From JAAXGX01 sp965221595 (GTDB taxonomy: Bacteria > Acidobacteriota > Vicinamibacteria > Vicinamibacterales > UBA8438): a stretch of DNA of 64,000 nt. The stretch spans positions 3,286,001-3,350,000 of the forward strand of contig OZ244900.1 of NCBI GenBank assembly GCA_965221595.1, read 5' to 3'. This document shows, one piece after another, positions 26,726-38,405 of this stretch (positions are counted from its first letter, which is position 1; every line of letters begins with the position of its first letter). A program made the position numbers and the translations under genes. The notes beneath the pieces were generated by a model, which saw nothing but the letters and a program-made list of their open reading frames with translations, ran no database searches and was not told where the DNA came from.

Positions 26726-27853
26726 TCACCGCACTTCGAACAGCGACCTGATTCGCATCCAGAGCCGGATGTGCGGCCGCAACATCGCCAGCGACTCCTC
26801 GAACACCCGCGCCTCGCGTCCCGGATCGGCGATGGGCGCCGTCGAGTCGCGCTCCAGGCTCGACTGGTAGTCCACGAGCCGCGCGGTCATCCAGCTCAGC
26901 GCCTCCTTGCGCGGCCCGTCCTCAAGCCTCGCGACGTACGAGCCGATCTCCTTCGGCGTGTCGCCGACGTGCAGCTCGGGCAGCTCCGCCTGCAGGTACT
27001 CGCGGCCGTGGATGATCAGGTTGCGGCGGACGTCCTGCAGGACGGCGCCGTTCTCGGCGGGCCGCAGCAGGGCGAGCTCCTGGACGTGCCGCCGCAGGTT
27101 CCGCCGGGCCTGCCAGATGGAAGGCGGGATGGGAATCTGCGCCTCGAGCTGCTCGAGCTCCTCGTCCTCCTTCCGCTTGGCCTCGGAGACCACCTTGGGC
27201 TTGCGCGCCTGGCGCACGAGCAGCACCAGCCAGATCACCAGCGGGATCGGTGCCAGCGCCCAGGCAAGGGCGCGGAAGACGGTGGCCCGCGCGCCGAAGG
27301 TGCCCAGCTCTATCGTGTCACGGATGTCCAGCAGCGGCGTGTCCGTGAGGGTCGTCACATAGCGGATGAGGTTGGCCCCGCCGTCGACCTGCCGCACCTC
27401 GGCGTCCTCGACGTCCTCGCCGAGATCGCGCAGGAGGTAGTAGAAGCTGAACCCGGGCAGGACGTACGTGGACTTCTCCGGGGCGATCAGCCGGAAGGTG
27501 TAGTGGAAGTCCCAGATGTGCTCGTCGTCGACCTGCCGCTTGCGCACGTCGAGCGCGAGCCCCTCGAACGGGTGCACAGGCAGCGTCTCGGGTACCATCC
27601 GGTCCTCGAGGATGAGGATCTCCTGGCCGTCGTCGATCAAATCCGGGAACCGCACTCGGTAGGTCTGCCTGATCGGGTCGCCGGTCTTGACGACCGTCGG
27701 CTCGACTTCGAGCGTCTCGATTCGGACCAGCGACGCCTCTTCCGGGAGTGCCTCGGCGGCCGGCTGCGGCTGCGCCGCCGCGGGCGGGCCGCCGAACGCC
27801 GCCGCCGTCAGGGCCACCACCGCCGCGCCGGTCGTCCAGCAGCTACGTCTCAT
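26726..27853 (-). CDS. BatD-like secreted, membrane-anchored protein
   Basis: The predicted product is about 375 residues, with a signal peptide (TGAAVVALTAAAFGGPPAAAQ). An extracytoplasmic beta-rich region of about 160 residues follows (GDPIRQTYRVRFPDLIDD, DFHYTFRLIAPEKSTYVLPG). A single membrane helix comes next (ALAWALAPIPLVIWLVLLVRQ), then a cytoplasmic helical domain. This layout matches BatD-like proteins encoded beside BatA/BatB. I prefer ATG 27853, which begins the signal peptide; GTG 27871 is also in frame. No enzyme motif is visible. It may be an accessory that links the VWA proteins to the periplasm. Confidence 0.65.
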   Translation of the reverse strand: MRRSCWTTGAAVVALTAAAFGGPPAAAQPQPAAEALPEEASLVRIETLEVEPTVVKTGDPIRQTYRVRFPDLIDDGQEILILEDRMVPETLPVHPFEGLALDVRKRQVDDEHIWDFHYTFRLIAPEKSTYVLPGFSFYYLLRDLGEDVEDAEVRQVDGGANLIRYVTTLTDTPLLDIRDTIELGTFGARATVFRALAWALAPIPLVIWLVLLVRQARKPKVVSEAKRKEDEELEQLEAQIPIPPSIWQARRNLRRHVQELALLRPAENGAVLQDVRRNLIIHGREYLQAELPELHVGDTPKEIGSYVARLEDGPRKEALSWMTARLVDYQSSLERDSTAPIADPGREARVFEESLAMLRPHIRLWMRIRSLFEVR

Positions 27854-27877
27854 CACGTTCTCAGTCACCACGATCCC

Positions 27878-28795
27878 TCACCGGGACATGCGCGAAATCA
27901 GGAACTTCGCGAGCTCGTCCGCGTGATTCTCGGGAGTCAGCACCGCCGAGTCGATACCGCACTGGTGCTTCAGCCGGTACTGGATGTCGGCGTGCGACTC
28001 CTCGATCTGCCGGCGAATCGCCCCCGCTTTGCGGGCGGAGATGACCGTCTGCTTGCCGGTCTCCATGTCCGAAATCCGGATGTACCCGAGCCTGCTCTTT
28101 ACCGCGAACTCGGCCGGGTCGTCCAGAATGAGGAACATCATATCGTGCTTCGCCGCCAGCGTACGCAGCCGGCTGTAATCGATCGCATCCGGGTCGTTGA
28201 CGAAGTCCACCAGGTCCGAGAGCACCACCACCGAGTGCCCCGTCTTGAGCCGCGCCAGCATGAAGTCGATGGCGACCGAGAAGTCGGCGTGCCGCCGCGA
28301 CGGCGACTCCCGCTCGAGCTGCAGCTTCTCGAAGATCTGCTGGGCCATGTAGAAGACCTGCGGCGAGCCGAGCCGCGGCCGCATGTAGATCTCGACGCGG
28401 TCGGAGAAGCCGAGCAGGCCGACGGGATCGCGGATGTTGGCGCGGGTCAGCCCGATGTTGCCGATCAGCTCGAGCAGCAACAGCGCCTTGTTCGAGTCCT
28501 GCGAGATCTGAAACAGCGTCGAGTGCGACAGATCGACCACGAGCAGCGTGCGGAGCTCCTTGGGCTCCATGCGCTCGATCCGGAAGACCCGGTCGGGAAA
28601 CGTCTTGAGACTCAGCGACCACGCAATGTCCTTGAGCGGCTGCCCCGGCCGCCACTCGTCGACACCGACAATGTCGTACCCCGATCCCTTGAAGCCACTC
28701 CTGTGCTCGCCGTAGTGGATGCTCGTCGCCTTCCGCTTCGCCCTGACGCTGTGCTTGATGTCTCGGAAGCGGGCGAAGACATCCTCTATTTCCAC
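27878..28795 (-). CDS. DUF58-domain protein
   Basis: The 305-residue cytoplasmic protein is a DUF58 family member, a VWA-like fold that nearly always accompanies MoxR ATPases. The signature GVDEWRPGQPLKDIAWSLSLKT is followed by a MIDAS-like DLSHS. The C-terminal part retains the VWA-like LVVVDL...VVVLSDLVDF pattern. Its start overlaps the end of moxR by 10 bases, consistent with coupled translation. Family knowledge suggests it binds MoxR and a client protein. No membrane segment is visible. Confidence 0.9.
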   Translation of the reverse strand: MEIEDVFARFRDIKHSVRAKRKATSIHYGEHRSGFKGSGYDIVGVDEWRPGQPLKDIAWSLSLKTFPDRVFRIERMEPKELRTLLVVDLSHSTLFQISQDSNKALLLLELIGNIGLTRANIRDPVGLLGFSDRVEIYMRPRLGSPQVFYMAQQIFEKLQLERESPSRRHADFSVAIDFMLARLKTGHSVVVLSDLVDFVNDPDAIDYSRLRTLAAKHDMMFLILDDPAEFAVKSRLGYIRISDMETGKQTVISARKAGAIRRQIEESHADIQYRLKHQCGIDSAVLTPENHADELAKFLISRMSR

Positions 28796-30135
28796 GGAGG
28801 AACCTCCATGTCCTGGACGATCTTCGCGAGCAGCTCCTCCTTGACCACCGAGAACTCCATTCCCTCGCGCAGCACGAGGCGGTGGGCCAGCACCGGCTCG
28901 GCGACCGCCTTGATGTGATCGGGCGTGATGATGCGGTCGCCGTTGAAGAAGGCGAACGTGCGGGCCACCGCCTCGAGATGGAAGTGGACGCGCGGCGAGA
29001 TGCCCACCCGGATGTACTCGCGTACGGTGCGGGCCACCCGGCCCTGCGCGCGGTGCGGTCGCGTGTTGCGCAGCAGCCGGACCTTGTACTGCTGGCCGTA
29101 CTCGGAGATCTTCACGTTGTCGAAGATGAAGCGCGCGATGTCGAGCACCTCGTACAGGTTGGTGAGCTTATCGACGTGCTTGCCCACCACGTTGTGCGCG
29201 CTGATCTTCAGCTCGTCCTCCTCGTCCTCCGGATCCATCATGTTGATCGACAGGGTCGTGCGGTCGAGCTGCGCCACCGGATTGGCGAACGTGCCCTCCT
29301 CCTCGCCGAAGATGTTCTCGGTGCAGATGACCATGAAGAAGCGCGGCCCGTCGATGTCGTTGAAGTCGCACGACAGCGGGAAGAGCGGCAGCATCTTGCC
29401 CTCGGCGAGGTTGCCGTAGTCGGACGAGAGGGTCGCCGAGCTCTCCTCCATGCCCTCGAGCACGGCCGCCTTCGTCTTGCCCGACAGCCGGTTGTCCTCG
29501 TCGATGAGGACGATGTGGGCCATCAGCTTGCCCGGCTTGAAGTGGATCTTGCGCGTCCCGTCGAGTTCCTCGACGATCGTCTCGTAGCCGAGGATGTCCT
29601 CGGGCATGTAGGTCGGCAGACCCTGGATGCGTTCGAAGCGCGCGTCGACCGCCATGGCGCAGGCGCTGACCAGGTCGGTCTTGCCGGTGCCCGTCGGTCC
29701 GCGGAACATGATGTGGGGCTGGCGCAACAGCTTGCCCTGGCTCAGCTTGTCCGTGTACGGGAGCAGCGTGAAGAAGGCCCACGACAGGATGCGCGCGGCG
29801 TCGTCGAGGCCGTAGAGCCACTTGGTCGACTCGTGCTGGAAGCGGTCGACCACCTCCCTGGCGCGGTCGGGATCGATGGCGGGTTTGGCGTCGGGGTCGG
29901 CCCCCGCGCCGGTCTGCACCGCGGGAGCGGGCGCCCCGTTGCCCGTTGCCGCGGGCGCGGGCGGCGGTGGGGGGGGCGGCGCCGCGACCGACGTCTGCGG
30001 CGAGTCCGGCGCGGCAGCGGCCGGCGCCTCGGCGGCGGCGGGCGCGGTCGCCTCGGGCTGTGCGGCGGGCGCTGGCGCGGGCTGTTCGGAGGCCTGCGTC
30101 TCGGGGCTGCCTGCGGGCTTCTTGTCAACGGACAT
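28786..30135 (-). CDS. MoxR-family AAA+ ATPase with long Pro/Ala-rich N-terminus
   Basis: MoxR ATPases act as chaperones that mature or insert metal cofactors, usually with VWA proteins. The 449-residue protein has Walker A GPTGTGKT, Walker B VLIDEDNR, and a C-terminal lid with a TRPHRAQGR arginine segment. The Walker B DEDN differs slightly from the usual DEIN/DEAN. Residues 5 to about 90 are an unusually long low-complexity Pro/Ala/Gln tail, absent from most MoxR proteins. The ATG at 30135 follows a good GAGGAG ribosome binding site. It is the first gene of the moxR-DUF58-BatD-VWA-TPR-VWA run, and the TonB receptor gene ends only 16 bases before it. Confidence 0.9.
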   Translation of the reverse strand: MSVDKKPAGSPETQASEQPAPAPAAQPEATAPAAAEAPAAAAPDSPQTSVAAPPPPPPPAPAATGNGAPAPAVQTGAGADPDAKPAIDPDRAREVVDRFQHESTKWLYGLDDAARILSWAFFTLLPYTDKLSQGKLLRQPHIMFRGPTGTGKTDLVSACAMAVDARFERIQGLPTYMPEDILGYETIVEELDGTRKIHFKPGKLMAHIVLIDEDNRLSGKTKAAVLEGMEESSATLSSDYGNLAEGKMLPLFPLSCDFNDIDGPRFFMVICTENIFGEEEGTFANPVAQLDRTTLSINMMDPEDEEDELKISAHNVVGKHVDKLTNLYEVLDIARFIFDNVKISEYGQQYKVRLLRNTRPHRAQGRVARTVREYIRVGISPRVHFHLEAVARTFAFFNGDRIITPDHIKAVAEPVLAHRLVLREGMEFSVVKEELLAKIVQDMEVPPWK

Positions 30136-30151
30136 CGAGATCTCCTCCTCG

Positions 30152-32509
30152 TCAGCGCACCCCGAAACCGACTCGCATGCCCACGTAGACTTCGCGGCCC
30201 GGCGAGGGCTCGTAGTAGCGTCCGCCGAAGGCATTCGTGATGGTCGAGGAGTTGTAGCGTTCACCGAAGAGGTTGTCGATCCCGATGAACGGCCGGAAGT
30301 CGGCGTCGCCCCCCTGCGTGTCGAAGGCGAAGCGCAGGTCCACGACGGTGTAGGCCCAGTTGTGGGCGGTGTTCGCGTTGTTGAGCGTGTACTCGTCGAC
30401 CCACCGCACGGTGGCCATCGAGGTCATGCCGAACGGCGCGCGGTGGGTGATGCCGCCGAAGACGCGGTGCGGCGGCGCCCCCGGCTCGAGGAAGCCTCTG
30501 TAGTCGGTGCCGTCCAGGACGAAGCGGTCGAAGACGAAGCGTTGGTAGGTGTAGGCGAAGCGGGCGCTGAACGTGGAGTCGGGCACCCACTCGACCAGCA
30601 TCTCGAACCCGTCGCGGGAGGTCTCGCCGGCGTTCACCTGGAAGATCTCGTCGTCGGGTCGCTGCACCGGCACGAACGCGTTGGTGATGTTCGAGGTGTA
30701 GAAGGCCAGCTCGTAGCGCACGCGGGCCGCCTCGGCGAGACCCCGGACGCCGAACTCGAAACTGGTCAGGTCCTCGGGCTCGAGGGCCTGGTTGAACCCG
30801 CCCTCGCCCGTCGGGGTGTTCGACAGCTCGACGGTGGTCGGCGTCTCGTAGGCGGTCGCCACGTTCGCGAAGAGGTTCATGGTCTCGGTCGCGGCCACGG
30901 TCACGCCCACCGACGGGCTCACCGCGTCCATCGTCCGCTCGCCGGACTGGTCGCCGTCGTCGAGCTTGCGGTCGCCGGCTTGGAAATCATAGGAGTCCCA
31001 GCGCACGCCGGCGCTGAAGCGCACGCGCTCGGTCGGCGCGATGCCGATCTGGGCGAACGGACCGGCGGAGAACACGTCCTCGGTCTGGTTCACCCTGAGG
31101 TCGGTGGACGATCCGTCGCCCGCCTGCCCGAACTCCATGCGGTCGTCGTTCTGCGTCGCCACGTCCAACCCGGCCGCCCAGTCGATGGTCACCGCGCCGG
31201 CCTCGGCCGCGCCCAGGTACTCGGAGCGGAACCCGTATCCCGTACGGCCCAGCTCGATGTTGCGAAAGGCGCCCACGGCAGCCAGGTCGCGCCACATGCC
31301 CCAGCCGGTGGCGCGGAAGCGCTGCGTGTCGCTGAAGCGGTGCTCCAGCGTCACGCCGCCCTGGCCCTGGCCCGCGCCCTCGCCCCAGCCGCGGGAGACC
31401 GCGACGCCGCGCGCCAGGCAGGCCCCTGCGACGCATTCGCCGTCAGCGCCGCGCACGGGCGCCGTGCTCGCGTCCTCGTAGTTGAGGAAGCTCGGGCTCT
31501 CGGCGAAAGGCGAGTCGTACAGGTTGAAGATGCCGCGGATCTCGGTGTCGGCCGACAGCTCCTGCCGCACGACGAAGTTGGCCTGCGTGATCTCGGCGTG
31601 CGCGTTCCGGCGGAAGCCGTCGGTCTCGAAGCGGCTGACGCTCGCCATGAACTGCGTGCCGGTGCCGCCGCCGTCCACGCGCAACTGCTGCCGGTTGTAG
31701 CCGTGGCTGCCAAACTGGATGTCGGGCGCGAATGTCAACCGGCGCGACCTGTCGAAGGTGGTCTCCAGGTTGACTACGCCGCCCGCCGAGTTGCCGTAGA
31801 GCACCGAGCTGGGGCCGCGGATGACGTCGATGCGGCCGACCGAGCCCAGGTCGACGTTGCCCGGCTCGGTCGTACCGTCGGCCGTCGTGATGGGGATGCC
31901 GTCCTGGATGATCGCCAGCCCACGCAGTCCGAAGCGCGGCTCCGGCGCCCGGATGCTCAGCCCGATGCCGCCCGAGAGGCCGTAGTTGCGGCGGTTCTGC
32001 ACGAACAGCCCGGGGATGCCGCGCAGCGCCTCGTCGAGCGACGCGCGCCGCTGCCCGACCTCGATCGCGTCGCGCTGCACGACGGTGATTGAGTTGGGGA
32101 CGAGCCCCAGCGCCTGGTCCGTGCGTGTGACCGTGACCGTCTCAGCGAGCGGCGCGATGCCGAGCACGATGTCGTGGGCGAGCGTGCCGTCGCCGACTGT
32201 CACCGCCTGCGGCTCGGTCCGAAAGCCGGGCAGGATGCCCTGCACCGTGTAGTCGCCGGCCGCGAGCCCGACCATGCGGTAGGCGCCCCGGCTGTCGGTC
32301 ACGACGCTCCGCGTGCGACCCGTGGCCGCGCTCGTCACGGTGACCGTGACGCCGGGGAGAACCGCTCCGCTGTCGTCCTGCACGATCCCCTCGACCGTGC
32401 CGCCCGAACCCTGCGCCGCCGCGCCGGCGGCACCCGCGAGCAGGACGAACACCATCCCCAGCACGCCGGCGACCGCCCGGGCCACCGCGACCGGCACGTC
32501 CATGTTCAT
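30152..32509 (-). CDS. TonB-dependent outer-membrane receptor
   Basis: The 785-residue precursor has a signal peptide (VLGMVFVLLAGAAGAAAQ). A carboxypeptidase-regulatory-like beta domain follows (GTVEGIVQDDSGAVLPGVTV). The plug domain has ASLDEALRGIPGLFVQNRR and VIRGPSSVLYGNSAGGVVN, and a 22-strand barrel follows, ending with VYVGMRVGFGVR. The plug sequence GLAIIQDGIPITTADG resembles FecA-type ferric-siderophore receptors, so iron-complex uptake is the best guess, but the ligand is not certain. The ATG at 32509 (also 32503) follows a GGGAG site. It is followed closely by moxR, so the operon may start here or at the MFS gene. Confidence 0.93.
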   Translation of the reverse strand: MNMDVPVAVARAVAGVLGMVFVLLAGAAGAAAQGSGGTVEGIVQDDSGAVLPGVTVTVTSAATGRTRSVVTDSRGAYRMVGLAAGDYTVQGILPGFRTEPQAVTVGDGTLAHDIVLGIAPLAETVTVTRTDQALGLVPNSITVVQRDAIEVGQRRASLDEALRGIPGLFVQNRRNYGLSGGIGLSIRAPEPRFGLRGLAIIQDGIPITTADGTTEPGNVDLGSVGRIDVIRGPSSVLYGNSAGGVVNLETTFDRSRRLTFAPDIQFGSHGYNRQQLRVDGGGTGTQFMASVSRFETDGFRRNAHAEITQANFVVRQELSADTEIRGIFNLYDSPFAESPSFLNYEDASTAPVRGADGECVAGACLARGVAVSRGWGEGAGQGQGGVTLEHRFSDTQRFRATGWGMWRDLAAVGAFRNIELGRTGYGFRSEYLGAAEAGAVTIDWAAGLDVATQNDDRMEFGQAGDGSSTDLRVNQTEDVFSAGPFAQIGIAPTERVRFSAGVRWDSYDFQAGDRKLDDGDQSGERTMDAVSPSVGVTVAATETMNLFANVATAYETPTTVELSNTPTGEGGFNQALEPEDLTSFEFGVRGLAEAARVRYELAFYTSNITNAFVPVQRPDDEIFQVNAGETSRDGFEMLVEWVPDSTFSARFAYTYQRFVFDRFVLDGTDYRGFLEPGAPPHRVFGGITHRAPFGMTSMATVRWVDEYTLNNANTAHNWAYTVVDLRFAFDTQGGDADFRPFIGIDNLFGERYNSSTITNAFGGRYYEPSPGREVYVGMRVGFGVR

Positions 32510-32596
32510 GTTCCGTTCCGACTCCCTTCCTCGCAAGTACAGCCCTGTACCCTGCCGCCGCCGGGGCACTCGGCAGCCCGCCACCCGCCTCCGCGG

Positions 32597-33814
32597 CTAC
32601 ACCGTGGCGGCCCGGCCTGGCGATCGCGCCAGCGCCAATGCGACCAGCGCCACGACGGCCAGCCCGGAGGCGATGAAGAACGCCTGACGGTAATCGCCGG
32701 TGGCGTCGAAGACGCGGCCGGCAATCACCGGACCAACGATGCCGGCGACGCCCCAGGCCGAGAACAGCAGACCGTAGTTCACCCCCATGTGCCGCGTACC
32801 GTAGAAGTCGGCGCAGGTGGAGGCGAAGACCGACAGCAGCGTGCCGTAGCAGTAGTAGATCACGACGAGCAGCAGGTAGAAGAGCGCCACCTGCCCGGCG
32901 AAGAGGTAGAAGAAGGGCAGCGCCACGGCCGAGACCAGCACCATCAGCCGCAGCGTGTTGAGCCTGCCGACCGTATCGGACATCCACCCTGACAAAACGC
33001 GTCCGCCCGTGTTGCCGATCGCGCCGATCGTCAGGCCGAGGCCGGCGGCGGCGCCGAGGCCCGCGGCCTCGCCCACGGGGACGAGCTGGCTGATTACCAT
33101 CAGCCCGGCCGCCGATCCCAGACAGTAGGCGATCCACAGCAGATAGAAGGTGGGCGTGCGCACCATCTCGCCGGTGGCGAAGTCGCGGCCGACGGGCGCT
33201 GCCGCCGGGGGCGCGTTGCCGGCCGCCGGCGCGGGCGACGCGGTCGGGGGCCGGTAGCCCTCCGGGGGATTCCGCAGCAGCCAGGCTGCCGCGAGCGTCA
33301 TTACCAGGAAGATCGCGCCGGAGATCTGCATCGTCCCCTGCCAGCCGTAGGCCGGAATCAGCACCTCGCGGGCCAGGGGACCATAGATGCCGGAACCCGC
33401 CCCGTAGCCGCCCACGACGAGCCCGATGGCAAGACCGCGCCGGTCCGGAAACCACTTGGAGCAGACCGGGATCGGAATGGCGTAGCCGAAGCCGTTCCCG
33501 GCGCCCGCGAGCGCCCCGAACGTGACGTAGAGCCACAGCAGCGACTCGGTCTGGCTGGCAAGGAAGAAGCCGAGCGCGTAGAGGATGCCGCCGGCCGCCG
33601 CCACGGGGCGCGGCCCGAAGCGGTCCTGCAGGAAACCGGCCACCACGAACCAGGAGCCGATCGAGAGGATGGCGATGGTGAAGACGACCGAGACTTGTGT
33701 GCGCGTCCACCCGAAGTCCGCGTCGAACGGGGCGACGAAGACACTCCAGGCGTAGATGACGCCCAGCGCCAGATTCATCAACACGCCGCCGACGACAACA
33801 AGCCAACGGTTCAT
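32597..33814 (-). CDS. MFS transporter, OFA (oxalate/formate antiporter) type
   Basis: This 405-residue protein has twelve hydrophobic segments and the MFS loop motif QDRFGPRP. The N-terminal region (LMNLALGVIYAWSVFVAPF) and the SKWFPDRRGLAIGLVVGGYGAGSG block are typical of the oxalate/formate antiporter family, which moves small carboxylates. A Pro/Ala-rich loop of about 35 residues (ASPAPAAGNAPPAAAP) joins the two halves. The substrate is uncertain. It diverges from the AtoE-type carrier gene; the 100-base gap must hold both promoters. The TonB receptor gene follows after 87 bases on the same strand. Confidence 0.87.
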   Translation of the reverse strand: MNRWLVVVGGVLMNLALGVIYAWSVFVAPFDADFGWTRTQVSVVFTIAILSIGSWFVVAGFLQDRFGPRPVAAAGGILYALGFFLASQTESLLWLYVTFGALAGAGNGFGYAIPIPVCSKWFPDRRGLAIGLVVGGYGAGSGIYGPLAREVLIPAYGWQGTMQISGAIFLVMTLAAAWLLRNPPEGYRPPTASPAPAAGNAPPAAAPVGRDFATGEMVRTPTFYLLWIAYCLGSAAGLMVISQLVPVGEAAGLGAAAGLGLTIGAIGNTGGRVLSGWMSDTVGRLNTLRLMVLVSAVALPFFYLFAGQVALFYLLLVVIYYCYGTLLSVFASTCADFYGTRHMGVNYGLLFSAWGVAGIVGPVIAGRVFDATGDYRQAFFIASGLAVVALVALALARSPGRAATV

Positions 33815-33914
33815 GGTCAGTCCGGGTGTGAAAGAATTGTGAAAGCCTAGCTTCTCGCGGCCGAGTGGTCAACAAAACCGGCTGCATTTCTTGGCGGTCT
33901 GGAGGGTGTGGCGC

Positions 33915-35315
33915 GTGGCGGACGGCACTTCATCGGCACTCGTGCGGACGGTGGGGAATCTCGGCGAGCGGCTGTCCGAATTCACGCAACGCTGGATCCC
34001 GGACTCGTGGGTCGTCTGCATGATCCTGACCGTGCTGGCGATCGTGCTGGCGATGTTCGGCGCCAGCGCCAGCCTCAACGACGCGGTGCTGGCCTGGGGC
34101 GGCGGGATGTGGCAGCTGCTGGAACTGGCCATGCAGTTCAGCATCGCCATGATTGCCGCGCACGCCTGCGTGTCGTCGCCGCGGGTGTTCAACATGCTGG
34201 ACCGACTCGCCGACCTCCCCGACAAGCAACGGCCGGTGCAGGCGGTGGTCCTGCTGGCGGTCTTCTCGATGGCCATCGGCTATGTGAACTGGGCCCTCAG
34301 CCTCGTGGCCTCGGCGCTGTTCGTGCCGTTCGTCGCGCGCCGCAACCCGAACGCGGACATCCGCGTCCTGATCGCCGCGGCCTATCTCGGGGTGGGCACC
34401 ATCTGGCACGGCGGGCTGTCGGGCTCCGCGCCGCTCATCCTGGCCACGCCCGGCAACCCGCTGCTCGAGCCCGGCTCGGGCGAACCGGTCATCGACCGGC
34501 TCATCCCGGTGACCGAGAGCCTGTTCAACCCGTTCAACCTGACGTACGTAGTCGTCCTGTTCCTGATTGCCCTCGGCACCATCGCCGTGCTCCACCCGCG
34601 GGGCCGGCCCCGTACGCTGACCGCCGAGCAGATCGACCGCATCATGCCGACGCTGCCGGTCGCCGACGAGGAGACGACGCCGGCCCGGCGCCTGGAAAGG
34701 TTCCCCGGGTGGATCTGGCTGGCCGCAATCCTCATCGGCTACCCCCTCGGCCACTCCATCGTCACGCGCGGCTTCGGGGCGAGCTGGACGATCAACGCCT
34801 ACAACGCGGTGTTCCTGGTCTCGGCGCTGCTGCTGCAGGCGCGCCCGGCCAACCTCGTGCGCGCCTTCGCCAACGGCGCGCGCACCGCGTCGGGGGTGAT
34901 CCTGCAGTTCCCGTTCTACGCCGGCATCTTCGGCGTCATCAACAACACCGATCTCGGAAGCTGGCTGGGCAGCCTCTTCGTGCGCTTCGCCACCACGGAG
35001 AGCTACCCGTTGGTGGTCTACTTCTACTCGGGATTCATGAACCTGTTCGTGCCGTCAGCCGGCTCGAAGTGGCTGATCGAAGCCCCCTACCTGCTGCCGG
35101 CCGCCCAGGAGCTGGGCGTGTCGGCCACCACCACGGTCCTGGCGTACGCCTACGGCGACTCGACTACGAACCTGATCCAGCCCTTCTGGGCCATCCCGAT
35201 CCTGACCGTTACCGGCCTGCGCTTCGGTGACGTACTGGGCTACACCGGGATCGTGGCCGTGGCGTGCACGCTCACGAGCGTGGTCGCGATGCTGCTCATC
35301 CCGGCGGCCCTGTAG
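33915..35315 (+). CDS. AtoE-type short-chain fatty acid transporter
   Basis: The 466-residue protein is a membrane carrier of the AtoE/short-chain fatty acid transporter family. It has about 11-12 hydrophobic segments and family blocks such as NWALSLVASALFVPFVARR, GTIWHGGLSGSAPL and FVPSAGSKWLIEAPY. The GTG start at 33915 is chosen because GGAGGG at 33901-33906 sits 8 bases before it; a TTG at 33891 is the longer alternative. It diverges from the OFA-type MFS gene, so two organic-acid carriers sit back to back. The actual substrate is inferred only from the family. Confidence 0.86.
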   Translation: MADGTSSALVRTVGNLGERLSEFTQRWIPDSWVVCMILTVLAIVLAMFGASASLNDAVLAWGGGMWQLLELAMQFSIAMIAAHACVSSPRVFNMLDRLADLPDKQRPVQAVVLLAVFSMAIGYVNWALSLVASALFVPFVARRNPNADIRVLIAAAYLGVGTIWHGGLSGSAPLILATPGNPLLEPGSGEPVIDRLIPVTESLFNPFNLTYVVVLFLIALGTIAVLHPRGRPRTLTAEQIDRIMPTLPVADEETTPARRLERFPGWIWLAAILIGYPLGHSIVTRGFGASWTINAYNAVFLVSALLLQARPANLVRAFANGARTASGVILQFPFYAGIFGVINNTDLGSWLGSLFVRFATTESYPLVVYFYSGFMNLFVPSAGSKWLIEAPYLLPAAQELGVSATTTVLAYAYGDSTTNLIQPFWAIPILTVTGLRFGDVLGYTGIVAVACTLTSVVAMLLIPAAL

Positions 35316-35331
35316 CCGCGGCGCCGGATCG

Positions 35332-35505
35332 TCACCGCCCGGACGAGCTCTGCGCCGGCGGGTCCGACTGCCCGTCGGCCGGCCGCACCAGGACGGTCTG
35401 CATCGTCGATTCGAGCGCGCCGACGCGGGCGCCGAGACGCGCAACCCGCCAGGAGTTTCGCAACACCCCCGTCGCGATCACGAGCAGCACAGCCTCCCTC
35501 CCCAT
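35332..35505 (-). CDS. Possible 57-residue protein downstream of aconitase
   Basis: An ATG at 35505 opens a 57-codon frame in the 242-base gap between the stops of acnA and the AtoE gene. The peptide begins MGREAVLLVIATGVLRNSW, then a helical segment VARLGARVGALESTMQTVL, and a polar tail. The start could be a short membrane-associated helix. No ribosome binding site is evident. It is co-directional with acnA and starts 52 bases after it. Nothing recognisable is encoded on the other strand. I treat it as a weak candidate. Confidence 0.33.
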   Translation of the reverse strand: MGREAVLLVIATGVLRNSWRVARLGARVGALESTMQTVLVRPADGQSDPPAQSSSGR

Positions 35506-35557
35506 CGTCGCGCCGGCGATCCGCCGCCGTCATTCCCGCTGGCGGGCGGTCGGTGGG

Positions 35558-38233
<2,676 letters not shown>

Positions 38234-38352
38234 ATGCCCCTGGTATCTCCCCGAACCGCCAATGATCGCCCACGAATGCGCCGCGGCGCAAGCCGGGGCC
38301 CGGCGCCGGCCGGATACCGGAGATACCGACCACGGCTGCCGCACGAACGGAG

Positions 38353-38381
38353 TTGGGCGCCGTCTGCAGGTGGAGTATCCT
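38353..38381 (+). promoter_or_regulatory. Candidate sigma-70-type promoter for the DUF1684 gene
   Basis: TTGGGC (38353-38358) and TATCCT (38376-38381) are separated by exactly 17 bases. They lie 25 bases before the GTG at 38406, whose ribosome binding site GAGG is at 38396-38399. The match is fair, not perfect, and the assignment is by eye. Confidence 0.4.
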
Positions 38382-38405
38382 GGCACCATCCAAGCGAGGT
38401 GGGAC

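Noticed and set aside
29822..32092. Long plus-strand frame opposite the TonB receptor and moxR
   Set aside because: Shadow of the minus-strand genes; no motifs and repetitive Val/Gly/Arg composition.
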